A stretch of DNA of 18,272 nucleotides from Anaerolinea thermophila (lineage in GTDB: Bacteria; Chloroflexota; Anaerolineae; Anaerolineales; Villigracilaceae), in assembly GCA_020722305.1 (NCBI GenBank), contig DYLB01000019.1:1-18272 (forward strand). The letters run 5' to 3'. The notes beneath the pieces were generated by a model. It worked only from the letters and a program-made list of their open reading frames with translations, had not been told where the DNA came from and made no database searches. A program made the position numbers and the translations under genes. Positions 1-5,999 of this stretch are shown here, one piece after another (the stretch's first letter is position 1; each line of letters opens with the position of its first letter).

Positions 1-1
1 G

Positions 2-1093
2 CGGGATGCCGTCCAGCAGGCCCTTGTCCTTTTCGCCGTTTTCCCTGCGCTCGGACTCCTTGATCTTCTCCCAATTCGAGAGCACGTTGCCGACCCCGTC
101 CACTTTTACGTCACCGAAGACGTGCGGGTGGCGGCGGACGATCTTGGCGTGGATGCCCCGGATCACTTCGGCCATCGTGAATTCGCCGTCCTCGCTGCCG
201 ATCTGGGCGTGCAGCACGATCTGGAGCAGCAGGTCGCCGAACTCTTCGCGCATTTTGACAGGGTCCTCCGCGTCGAGGGCGGAGAGGGCTTCGTAGGCTT
301 CCTCCAGCAGATGCGGGCGCAGGGACTGGTGGGTTTGCTCTTTGTCCCAGGGGCAACCGTCGGGGGCGCGCAGGCGGGCGACGATCTCTTGGAAGGCCTC
401 GAAGGATGTGCCAGGTCCCAGCGGCGGAAGGTATAGTGACGTGAGCAGGCCAATGTGCGGCGAACGGTCTATCTGGTAGAGCGGCAGGTCTTCGACGAGT
501 TGGTCTCCCGTCCCGGCGGCATGAACCAGACGGACGGGGTGGTTATCCGGGTAAACCGACATCAAGGTCAGTTTGACTTCGGAGGCAATCAGCTTCGAGT
601 AGATTTGGGCGATCAGGGCGGGCGAATCGGGCGGGAAGGGTGGGACGTGTCCCGCGCCGAGGGTCAACGCGTCGATCAGGACGGTGTGCGGGAACGGGTC
701 GAGGCCGAGGGCGGAGCAGACCGGCTCCAGGAACGAGAGTCCCTCGACGACGCGCAGACCCAGCCCCTCGTCCCGCGCGCTCCGGGCGATCTCCGGGCCG
801 GTGCGTTCGGCCGCGAAGGGGTGTCCGGGTACGGCGTAGATCACGCCTTCGGGTCGGCGTCCTAATTCCAATACTTTGGCAACGATGGCGGCATAAACTT
901 CATCGAATGAGGCATGTTGCTCATACAGGTCATCAAAAGAGTGGACCTTGAGTGAGGCGGGCAGGCCTGCTAGGGTGGGATGCTGGGCGGTGCGCAGCCA
1001 GACTTCGCCGGCCTGCGAGAGCACTTCCCAGGCTTCACGGGTGAGCTGGCCGGGGTCGCCGGGACCGAGGCCGAGGAGGGTAATTCCGGGCAT
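2..1093 (-). CDS. mazG: Tetrapyrrole methylase-MazG nucleotide pyrophosphohydrolase fusion (partial, C-terminus off window)
   Basis: An open frame of 364 codons runs from ATG at 1093 to the left edge with no stop. Residues 1-225 look like a tetrapyrrole (corrin/porphyrin) methylase domain, with the N-terminal glycine loop GLGPGDP at 8-14, a VPGHPFAAE segment near 88-96 and EGLSFLEP at 117-124. From about 231 a MazG domain follows: GCPWDKEQTH at 246-255, the metal-binding acidic residues E264/E265 and E283/E284/D287 (EEFGD), and RRHPHVFGD at 320-328. MazG enzymes hydrolyse NTPs to NMP and pyrophosphate, often as house-cleaning. This two-domain layout is known from the Bacillus YabN type. TTTGGAG precedes the ATG. 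The gene follows rpsI after a terminator-like hairpin, so it may be read by partial readthrough. The role of the methylase half is unknown in this family. Confidence 0.9.
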   Translation of the reverse strand, partial: MPGITLLGLGPGDPGQLTREAWEVLSQAGEVWLRTAQHPTLAGLPASLKVHSFDDLYEQHASFDEVYAAIVAKVLELGRRPEGVIYAVPGHPFAAERTGPEIARSARDEGLGLRVVEGLSFLEPVCSALGLDPFPHTVLIDALTLGAGHVPPFPPDSPALIAQIYSKLIASEVKLTLMSVYPDNHPVRLVHAAGTGDQLVEDLPLYQIDRSPHIGLLTSLYLPPLGPGTSFEAFQEIVARLRAPDGCPWDKEQTHQSLRPHLLEEAYEALSALDAEDPVKMREEFGDLLLQIVLHAQIGSEDGEFTMAEVIRGIHAKIVRRHPHVFGDVKVDGVGNVLSNWEKIKESERRENGEKDKGLLDGIP

Positions 1094-1116
1094 ATTTTCT
1101 CCAAAGTTAAAGCAAA

Positions 1117-1153
1117 ACGTAATGCGTGAACAAACGCGTCACACGCATTACGT
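1117..1153 (-). terminator. Rho-independent-type terminator or attenuator after rpsI
   Basis: On the minus strand ACGTAATGCGTG pairs perfectly with CACGCATTACGT across a 13-base loop, and the 3' arm runs directly into TTTTGCTTT. A 12-bp stem followed by a T-rich tract fits an intrinsic terminator closing the rpsI transcript. The T tract is interrupted, and mazG starts only about 20 bases beyond, so partial termination (attenuation) is as likely as full termination. Read on the plus strand the stem has no T tract after it, so it is directional. Confidence 0.6.
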
Positions 1154-1185
1154 CGAAACGTTCCAACGTGAAAACGTTCTAACGT
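1150..1185. repeat. Five ACGT boxes on an exact 8-base period
   Basis: ACGT occurs at 1150, 1158, 1166, 1174 and 1182, each exactly 8 bases after the last, mostly in the context AACGTT (minus-strand units ACGTTAGA, ACGTTTTC, ACGTTGGA, ACGTTTCG, ACGTAATG). The array begins within the last Arg codon and stop of rpsI and runs into the first arm of the terminator-like hairpin. It is a degenerate tandem octamer; function unknown. Confidence 0.75.
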
Positions 1186-1571
1186 TTTGTGTAGGTCGGG
1201 GCTTTGCGGGCGCGCTTGAGGCCGGGTTTCTTGCGTTCTTTGACGCGGGCGTCCCGGGTGAGCAGGCCGCCTTTGCGCATGGTCGGGCCGAGGTCGCCAT
1301 TCATGTTGACGAGGGCGCGGGCCAGGCCCAGCTGCACGGCCGTGGTCTGCCCGGTCACGCCGCCGCCGTTGACGGCAACGGTCACATCATACTGAGACAG
1401 GTCATAGCCTGCGGTTTTGAGGGGGGCCATGACGGCTTCGAGATCGCCGATGCGGGTGAAGTACTCGTTGAGAGCCTTGTCGTTGACGGTGAAAACGCCG
1501 GAGCCGCTCATCACACGCACGCGGGCGGTGCTTTCTTTGCGGCGGCCAATGCCTTCGAAATATTGGGTCAT
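1179..1571 (-). CDS. rpsI: 30S ribosomal protein S9
   Basis: S9 is a 30S head protein whose long C-terminal tail reaches the P-site tRNA. The 130-residue product matches the family length. It opens with YFEGIGRRKESTARVRV, has the glycine-rich VNGGGVTGQTTAVQLGLARAL segment in the middle, and ends in a basic tail finishing KR, the pair expected to touch tRNA. It follows rplM by 16 bases, and its GAGGAG ribosome-binding site lies at the end of rplM, so the usual L13-S9 pair is intact. The stop codon lies inside the 8-base ACGT repeat array described separately. Confidence 0.98.
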   Translation of the reverse strand: MTQYFEGIGRRKESTARVRVMSGSGVFTVNDKALNEYFTRIGDLEAVMAPLKTAGYDLSQYDVTVAVNGGGVTGQTTAVQLGLARALVNMNGDLGPTMRKGGLLTRDARVKERKKPGLKRARKAPTYTKR

Positions 1572-1587
1572 AACGTGCTACTCCTCA

Positions 1588-2016
1588 TCATGCCAGAATT
1601 TCAGGGTTCTGTGCTTCGTGCGGGTGCTCAGGGCCGGCATAGACCTTGAGGCGTTTCAACAGATGGCGGCCCATGCGGTTGTGCGGGAGCATACCCCAGA
1701 CCGCAGACTGGATGACGCGCTCAGGGAACTGCTTGAGCTGGTCGCGCAGGGAGATGGAGGTAAGGCCGCCGGGATAGCCCGAATGGCGGTGGTATATCTT
1801 TTCTTCCATCTTCTTGCCTGTTACGGTGATACGCTCGGCGTTGATGACGACCACATAGTCGCCCATTTCGACGCCTGGGGTAAAGGTGGGTTTGTGCTTG
1901 CCCAACAGGACAGCCGCAATTTTGGTAGCCAGACGGCCGAGGGTTTGGCCGTTGGCGTCTACCACGTACCAGTTGCGCTCGATCTCGCCAGCCTTCGGAT
2001 AGTAGGATTTATACAC
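1588..2016 (-). CDS. rplM: 50S ribosomal protein L13
   Basis: L13 is an early-assembly 50S protein. The product contains GEIERNWYVVDANGQTLGR near the N-terminus, GKHKPTFTPGVEMGDYVVV, RHSGYPGGL and VWGMLPHNRMGR, all characteristic. Two GTG starts are possible. The one at 2016 is preferred because GGAG lies 8 bases upstream and it gives 142 residues, the usual length. A GTG at 2034 would add six residues and has no such site. The gene follows truA closely and precedes rpsI, so truA-rplM-rpsI look co-transcribed. Confidence 0.95.
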   Translation of the reverse strand: MYKSYYPKAGEIERNWYVVDANGQTLGRLATKIAAVLLGKHKPTFTPGVEMGDYVVVINAERITVTGKKMEEKIYHRHSGYPGGLTSISLRDQLKQFPERVIQSAVWGMLPHNRMGRHLLKRLKVYAGPEHPHEAQNPEILA

Positions 2017-2044
2017 TTTCGTCTCTCCGATCACAGACTTGATT

Positions 2045-2800
2045 TCAACTTTTGACCAGGTTTTGCGGATACGTGACCTGCACCAGCGTCAGGCCGCGTG
2101 CGGGAGCAAGCTCCGCGGGAATTTGGGCCTGCCCGGCGAGTGCCCGGGCCACCGTCTCCGCTGACAAGTTTCCCTGCGCCGCGGCGACCTGCACATAGAC
2201 CAGCCTGCGTACCATGTGGTAGAGGAAGGCGTCGGCCTGCACGTCGAAGGACCATTCGTCGTCGTGCGGCTGCCAGCCGGCTTGCATCACCGTGCGGACG
2301 GCGCTGCCTTCTTTTCGGGGCGGGGAGCCGAAGGCGGCGAAGTCGTGGCGGCCGATGAACAGGCGGGCGAGGCTTTGCAGGGTTTCGCCGTCAGGTGCGG
2401 GCCAGACCCGCCAGGCGTAGCGTTCCCGCAGGGGGTCGCGCCGCGGCTGGCAGAACAGGCGGTAGCGGTAGCGGCGGGAGGCGGCGTCGAAGCGGGGATG
2501 GAAGTCACTCGGAGCAACATCCACCGCGCTGACGGCCATGTCCGGCGGCAGGTTGGCGTTGAGGGCGTTGCATAGATCGTCAGGGCTGTGCCGCCATTCG
2601 AGGTCGAAGGCGGCCACCTGTCCCGAGGCGTGAACGCCGGTGTCGGTCCGCCCGGCCATCAAGACCGAAGTTCCGCTCCAGCCGATGCGTTTCAGGGCTT
2701 TTTCGAGTTCGCCCTGGACCGTGCGCCTTTTTGGAACCTGCCGCTGGCTCCCCGCAAAGTGGGTGCCGTCGTAAGCAAGGATAACCTGGTAACGTTCCAT
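2045..2800 (-). CDS. truA: tRNA pseudouridine(38-40) synthase TruA
   Basis: TruA converts uridines 38-40 of the tRNA anticodon stem-loop to pseudouridine. The 251-residue product starts with YQVILAYDGTHFAGSQRQ, and the catalytic aspartate is D53 in the GRTDTGVHASGQV motif. Later family marks are FHPRFDAASRRYRYRL, FIGRHDFAAF and the C-terminal FLYHMVRRLVYV. The length is normal. The gene lies between rplQ and rplM, a common place for truA. The ATG at 2800 is the only good start, but the bases before it are a 7-base repeat (ending CGCTAAA) and show no Shine-Dalgarno sequence, unlike nearly every neighbour. Confidence 0.96.
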   Translation of the reverse strand: MERYQVILAYDGTHFAGSQRQVPKRRTVQGELEKALKRIGWSGTSVLMAGRTDTGVHASGQVAAFDLEWRHSPDDLCNALNANLPPDMAVSAVDVAPSDFHPRFDAASRRYRYRLFCQPRRDPLRERYAWRVWPAPDGETLQSLARLFIGRHDFAAFGSPPRKEGSAVRTVMQAGWQPHDDEWSFDVQADAFLYHMVRRLVYVQVAAAQGNLSAETVARALAGQAQIPAELAPARGLTLVQVTYPQNLVKS

Positions 2801-2853
2801 TTTAGCGTTCAGCGTTCAGCAGTCAGCGAGGCTGAAAGCCGAGGGCTGATCGC
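2801..2853. repeat. Degenerate 7-base repeat in the truA-rplQ spacer
   Basis: The plus strand holds GCGTTCA at 2805 and 2812 and GCAGTCA at 2819, then a looser continuation (GCGAGGCTGAAAGCC, GAGGGCTGATCGC) to the rplQ stop. The spacer is almost wholly repeat-like and has no gene, terminator or ribosome-binding site that I can see. It resembles the short GCTGA/TTCAGC-type intergenic repeats of some bacteria; that comparison is from memory. Confidence 0.6.
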
Positions 2854-3231
2854 TTATTCTTCCACGAGTTCGAGCAGCACCATGTCGGCGTTGTCGCCGA
2901 GGCGCGGGCCGAGTTTCAGGAGGCGGGTGTAGCCGCCGTTGCGCCCGGCGAAACGGGGGGCGATCTCATCGAAGAGTTTGGCGACCATCGTGTTGTCTCC
3001 CAGGCGGGAGGCGATCAGGCGGCGGGCGGCCACCTTTTCGGTGTCGCTGGCTTCGGCGCTGTTACGGGCCACGGTGATCATGCGCTCGGCTTCACCGCGG
3101 ATGGCGGCGGCTTTGGCGCGGGTGGTCTGGATGCGCTCGTGGGTAAAGAATTGTTTGATCAGCGTCCGGCGCAGGGCAATGCGAGCGCCTTTGCTGCGAT
3201 TGAGTTTGTAACCTGCTACTTGGTGTCGCAT
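2854..3231 (-). CDS. rplQ: 50S ribosomal protein L17
   Basis: L17 lies near the peptide exit tunnel of the 50S subunit. The 125-residue product has the family opening MRHQVAGYKLNRSKGARIAL, then the ERIQTTRAKAAAIRGEAERMITVA helix (split across residues 33-56) and the C-terminal GGYTRLLKLGPRLGDNADMV. It starts 6 bases after rpoA, with its GGAG site inside the rpoA end, the normal rpoA-rplQ arrangement. A short LVEE tail follows the conserved core. Confidence 0.97.
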   Translation of the reverse strand: MRHQVAGYKLNRSKGARIALRRTLIKQFFTHERIQTTRAKAAAIRGEAERMITVARNSAEASDTEKVAARRLIASRLGDNTMVAKLFDEIAPRFAGRNGGYTRLLKLGPRLGDNADMVLLELVEE

Positions 3232-3237
3232 ATCGTC

Positions 3238-4206
3238 TTACTCCGCAGAATCCAAATCATCTTTCAAGTAGCCCTTCTCCTGCATCTTCTGACGCAACTC
3301 GTCCAGGCTCTTTTCGCCGAAGTTACGGATGGACATGACGGCCTGTTCGCCCTTTTCGAGCAAATCAATCACGTCACCCACGGTGGTGATGCCCGTCCGC
3401 TTGAGCGAGTTGAACACGCGCACCGACAGGTCGAGCGCTTCAACCGGCGTTTCGGCAGCTTCACTGGCCAACCGGGTACCGATCGGCTCTTTTTCGATGG
3501 CCACAGTCAGCGTCTCTTCGCTGATGCCTGCGATGTAGCGCAGGTGGTTAATCAAATGTTTGGCCGCCGTGCTGAGGGCGCGTTCGGGCGACATCGTGCC
3601 ATCGGTCCAGATTTCGAGGGTCAGCTTGTCGTAGTTGGTGCTCTGGGCCACGCGGGCCGAAGAGATTTCCCAGTTGACGCGCTTGACCGGGCTGAAGACA
3701 GCGTCCACCGGCAGTTCGCCGATGGGCAGGCGTCCGCCGCGTTCGTTGGCGGGCGAATAGCCGCGGCCGCGCTCGACGGTGAACTCGATGTCGAGGTGGG
3801 CCTTGCTGTTGTCAACGGTGAAGAGGAATAGGTCAGGATTGACCACCTCGATCTCCGGCGGCGTGATGATGTCCGAGGCAGTAACGGTCCCTTCGCCGCG
3901 TACTTCGAGGTGCATTCGGGCGATATCCACACCGTCCAGTTTCAGGCGCAGCTGCTTGATTTGCAGCATTACCTGGATAACGTCCTCGCGCACGCCTTCG
4001 ATGTCGCTGAATTCGTGCAGCACGTCGGCGATGCGGATGGAGGTCACTGCTGCGCCATCGAGCGAGGAGAGCAGCACCCGCCGCAAGGCATTACCAAGCG
4101 TTGGGCCATAACCGCGCTCCAGCGGGCTGATGACAAACTTGCCGTAATTGCGAGCTTCGGCTTCGCGCTCGATCTTCGGCATAACCATATTACTTAATCC
4201 CGTCAC
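3238..4206 (-). CDS. rpoA: DNA-directed RNA polymerase subunit alpha
   Basis: The alpha subunit dimerises to nucleate RNA polymerase and contacts promoter UP elements and activators. The N-terminal domain shows YGKFVISPLERGYGPTLGNALRR and AAVTSIRIADVLHEFSDIEGV (in two stretches), the assembly region. The C-terminal domain, from about residue 255, holds LDLSVRVFNSLKRTGI and the helix-hairpin-helix IRNFGEKSLDELRQKM. The GTG start at 4206 has GGGAG 9 bases upstream. In-frame ATGs at 4188 and 4182 are alternatives with weaker sites. At 322 residues the length is normal. It sits between rpsD and rplQ as in the alpha operon, but the upstream spacer carries a strong GC hairpin. Confidence 0.97.
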   Translation of the reverse strand: MTGLSNMVMPKIEREAEARNYGKFVISPLERGYGPTLGNALRRVLLSSLDGAAVTSIRIADVLHEFSDIEGVREDVIQVMLQIKQLRLKLDGVDIARMHLEVRGEGTVTASDIITPPEIEVVNPDLFLFTVDNSKAHLDIEFTVERGRGYSPANERGGRLPIGELPVDAVFSPVKRVNWEISSARVAQSTNYDKLTLEIWTDGTMSPERALSTAAKHLINHLRYIAGISEETLTVAIEKEPIGTRLASEAAETPVEALDLSVRVFNSLKRTGITTVGDVIDLLEKGEQAVMSIRNFGEKSLDELRQKMQEKGYLKDDLDSAE

Positions 4207-4243
4207 GGTTCACATCTCCCTGATTAGCAAAACACAGGCGATT

Positions 4244-4269
4244 GCCGGGGGGCGGTCGGCCCCGCCGGC
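4244..4269 (-). promoter_or_regulatory. GC-rich hairpin in the rpsD-rpoA spacer
   Basis: On the minus strand GCCGG (bulged C) GGGG pairs with CCCCCCGGC around a 7-base loop, making a nine-pair all-GC stem between the rpsD stop and the rpoA ribosome-binding site. No T run follows, so it is not a standard intrinsic terminator. It may be a processing, stability or attenuation site that sets rpoA expression apart from the ribosomal genes. Function is inference. Confidence 0.5.
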
Positions 4270-4285
4270 GCGAACAGCCAGACCA

Positions 4286-4933
4286 CTAGCGAGAGTAGTA
4301 TTCAACGATCAACTGTTCGTTCAGGCTTCCGTCAATCTCGGCCCGTTCGGGCAGGCGTTCCACCGAGCCGGTGAGGGCCTTGGGGTCGCGTGCGAGCCAG
4401 GCGGGATATGTGCGAGACTCAGCCAATTCAGGCAAGTCCTTGAAGTAGGTGGCTGAACGCGAGCCGTCACGCACTTCGATCTTGTCCCCGGGCTTGAGCA
4501 GCATGGAGGGGATGTCGGTGCGGCGGCCATTGACGGTGAAGTGGCCGTGGGTCACCAGCAGACGCGCCTGGGCGCGGCTGGAGGCGAAGCCCATACGGAA
4601 GATTACGTTATCGAGGCGTGATTCCAAGATCTGCAACAGGTTAAGGCCGGTCAGGCCGCGGCGCTGCAAAGCCACTTCGTAGTAACGACGGAACTGGCGC
4701 TCGAACACGCCATAGACGCGGCGGGCGCGCTGCTTGGCGCGCAGCTGGCGCGCGTAGTCCGATTCACGGTTGGCGCCGCCGCGCCCGTGTCCGCCAGAAC
4801 GGCCGTGCTGGCCAGGGGCGAAGCTGCGGCGCTCGAAAGCACACTTGGGAGAGAAACACCGCTCCCCTTTCAGGAATAATTTTTCACCTTCACGCCGGCA
4901 CATTTTGCAAACCGGCCCAATATATTTCGCCAT
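4286..4933 (-). CDS. rpsD: 30S ribosomal protein S4 (zinc-binding form)
   Basis: S4 is a primary 16S-binding protein that starts 30S assembly, and in several bacteria it represses its own operon. The 215-residue product has a four-cysteine N-terminal motif (C9, C12, C26, C31; C-X2-C-X13-C-X4-C), so it is the zinc-carrying form. FAPGQHGRSGG follows. The S4 RNA-binding fold lies at about 102-165, with LDNVIFRMGFASSRAQARLL (split) and VTHGHFTVNGRRTDIPS. It ends LIVEYYSR, the usual terminus. It sits between rpsK and rpoA in alpha-operon order. Confidence 0.98.
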   Translation of the reverse strand: MAKYIGPVCKMCRREGEKLFLKGERCFSPKCAFERRSFAPGQHGRSGGHGRGGANRESDYARQLRAKQRARRVYGVFERQFRRYYEVALQRRGLTGLNLLQILESRLDNVIFRMGFASSRAQARLLVTHGHFTVNGRRTDIPSMLLKPGDKIEVRDGSRSATYFKDLPELAESRTYPAWLARDPKALTGSVERLPERAEIDGSLNEQLIVEYYSR

Positions 4934-4954
4934 ATCGTTCTACCTCACTGACAA

Positions 4955-5356
4955 CTAGACGCGGCGCTTCTTCGGCGGCCGGCAACCATTATGCGGCACG
5001 GGCGTCAGATCTGAGATCGAACGCACTTTCAGACCCAGGGACTGCACGGCGCGGATAGCCGATTCGCGGCCTGGGCCGGGGCCTTTGACGTACAGGTCCG
5101 CTTCCTGAAGGCCCATCGCCTGGGCGGCCTTGATGGCCTGTTCGGCGGCCAGGCGGGCGGCAAAGGGTGTGCTTTTGCGCGAGCCTTTGAAGCCCACCGA
5201 GCCGGAACTGCCCCAGGCTACGGTGTTGCCCTGGTCGTCTGTGACGGTCACAATGGTGTTGTTGAACGATGCGAAAATATGCACCTGCCCCGAAGACAGG
5301 GTGCGTTTGATCTTTTTGGCGCCGCCGCGGCGCGAAGAACGTACACTTTGTGCCAT
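4955..5356 (-). CDS. rpsK: 30S ribosomal protein S11
   Basis: S11 lies on the platform of the 30S subunit near the mRNA Shine-Dalgarno duplex. The 133-residue product has a basic N-terminus, then GQVHIFASFNNTIVTVTD, GNTVAWGSSGSVGFKGSRKS, TPFAARLAAEQAIKAAQAMG, VKGPGPGRESAIRA and the invariant C-terminal PVPHNGCRPPKKRRV. The HNG asparagine is a known site of isoaspartate formation in E. coli S11. It is spaced normally between rpsM and rpsD. Confidence 0.98.
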   Translation of the reverse strand: MAQSVRSSRRGGAKKIKRTLSSGQVHIFASFNNTIVTVTDDQGNTVAWGSSGSVGFKGSRKSTPFAARLAAEQAIKAAQAMGLQEADLYVKGPGPGRESAIRAVQSLGLKVRSISDLTPVPHNGCRPPKKRRV

Positions 5357-5379
5357 AGTACCTCTCTACTTCTTTCCGG

Positions 5380-5766
5380 CTACTTCTTGCCACCGCGACG
5401 TCGTCCGCGGCCGGCCACCGTCTTCTTGGGACCTTTGCGGGTGCGGGAGTTGGTGCGGGTGTTCTGTCCACGGGTGGGCAGGTTTCGGCGATGGCGCAAG
5501 CCACGATAGCAGCCGATTTCCATCAAACGCTTGATGTTCAACTGGGTCTCGCGGCGCAGGTCGCCTTCCACCGTGTAGTTTTTGGAGATGTAGTCGCGCA
5601 GGGCAGCCACATCGGCTTCGGTCAGATCCTTGACCCGGACATCGGGGTTGACCCCGGTCTCGCTCAGGATCTGGGAGGCACGATTACGGCCAATCCCGTA
5701 GATGTAGGTCAGGCCAATTTCGACGCGCTTGTTGCGCGGCAGGTCAATACCTTCTATTCTTGCCAT
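5380..5766 (-). CDS. rpsM: 30S ribosomal protein S13
   Basis: S13 is in the 30S head and makes intersubunit bridges and P-site tRNA contacts. The 128-residue product begins MARIEGIDLPRNKRVEIGLT, then YIYGIGRNRASQIL (helix-hairpin-helix), and has GCYRGLRHRRNLPTRGQNTR(T) followed by NSRTRKGPKKTVAG and a long basic tail ending GGKK that would reach the tRNA. It starts 6 bases after the rpmJ stop, so the two are surely co-transcribed. Confidence 0.98.
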   Translation of the reverse strand: MARIEGIDLPRNKRVEIGLTYIYGIGRNRASQILSETGVNPDVRVKDLTEADVAALRDYISKNYTVEGDLRRETQLNIKRLMEIGCYRGLRHRRNLPTRGQNTRTNSRTRKGPKKTVAGRGRRRGGKK

Positions 5767-5772
5767 AGATTC

Positions 5773-5886
5773 CTACCCCTGTCGCTGTTTGTGTTTTGGG
5801 TTTTCGCAGATCACGAATAATCTGCCATTGCGCTTGACAACTTTGCACTTGGCGCAACGTTTCCGAATGGAGGGTGAAACTTTCAT
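5773..5886 (-). CDS. rpmJ: 50S ribosomal protein L36
   Basis: This is a 37-codon gene: it opens MKVSPSIRKRCAKCK and continues VVKRNGRLFVICENPKHK to a QRQG end. The zinc ligands C11, C14, C27 and H32 (C-X2-C-X12-C-X4-H) are all present, so it is the zinc-type L36, a late-assembly 50S protein. AGAGGAGA lies about 11 bases before the ATG. It is the first gene after the map-rpmJ gap and is read from the promoter predicted there. Its neighbour upstream should commonly be infA, which is absent. Confidence 0.95.
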   Translation of the reverse strand: MKVSPSIRKRCAKCKVVKRNGRLFVICENPKHKQRQG

Positions 5887-5999
5887 TTCTTTTGGTTCTC
5901 CTCTTACAGCAAAGCCTTAGCCCATTGGGCACAGCCAAAGTTTGAATTATACACATTCATAGTGCATCCGTCCAGTAAAGTTGTCTGACGGCTCACGGG
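5887..5999 (-). promoter_or_regulatory. Map-rpmJ spacer: alpha-operon promoter and 5' leader
   Basis: This 113-base spacer lies between map and rpmJ, too short to hold infA (about 72 codons). On the minus strand a perfect TATAAT (5946-5951) is preceded at exactly 17 bases by TGGACG (5969-5974), which matches 4 of 6 bases of TTGACA. Transcription should start near 5939, giving a leader of about 50 bases that includes a small GCCC-AAT-GGGC hairpin before the rpmJ ribosome-binding site. This is a good sigma70-type promoter for rpmJ-rpsM-rpsK-rpsD-rpoA-rplQ and possibly truA-rplM-rpsI. It is prediction only. Confidence 0.65.

Noticed and set aside
122..951. Several plus-strand frames at the left edge (122-436, 455-865, 640-951)
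   Set aside because: A continuous minus-strand frame with methylase and MazG motifs covers the whole stretch, so these are shadows.
3139..3831. A 230-codon plus-strand open frame opposite rpoA and rplQ
   Set aside because: Antisense to well-recognised RpoA and L17 with no motif of its own.
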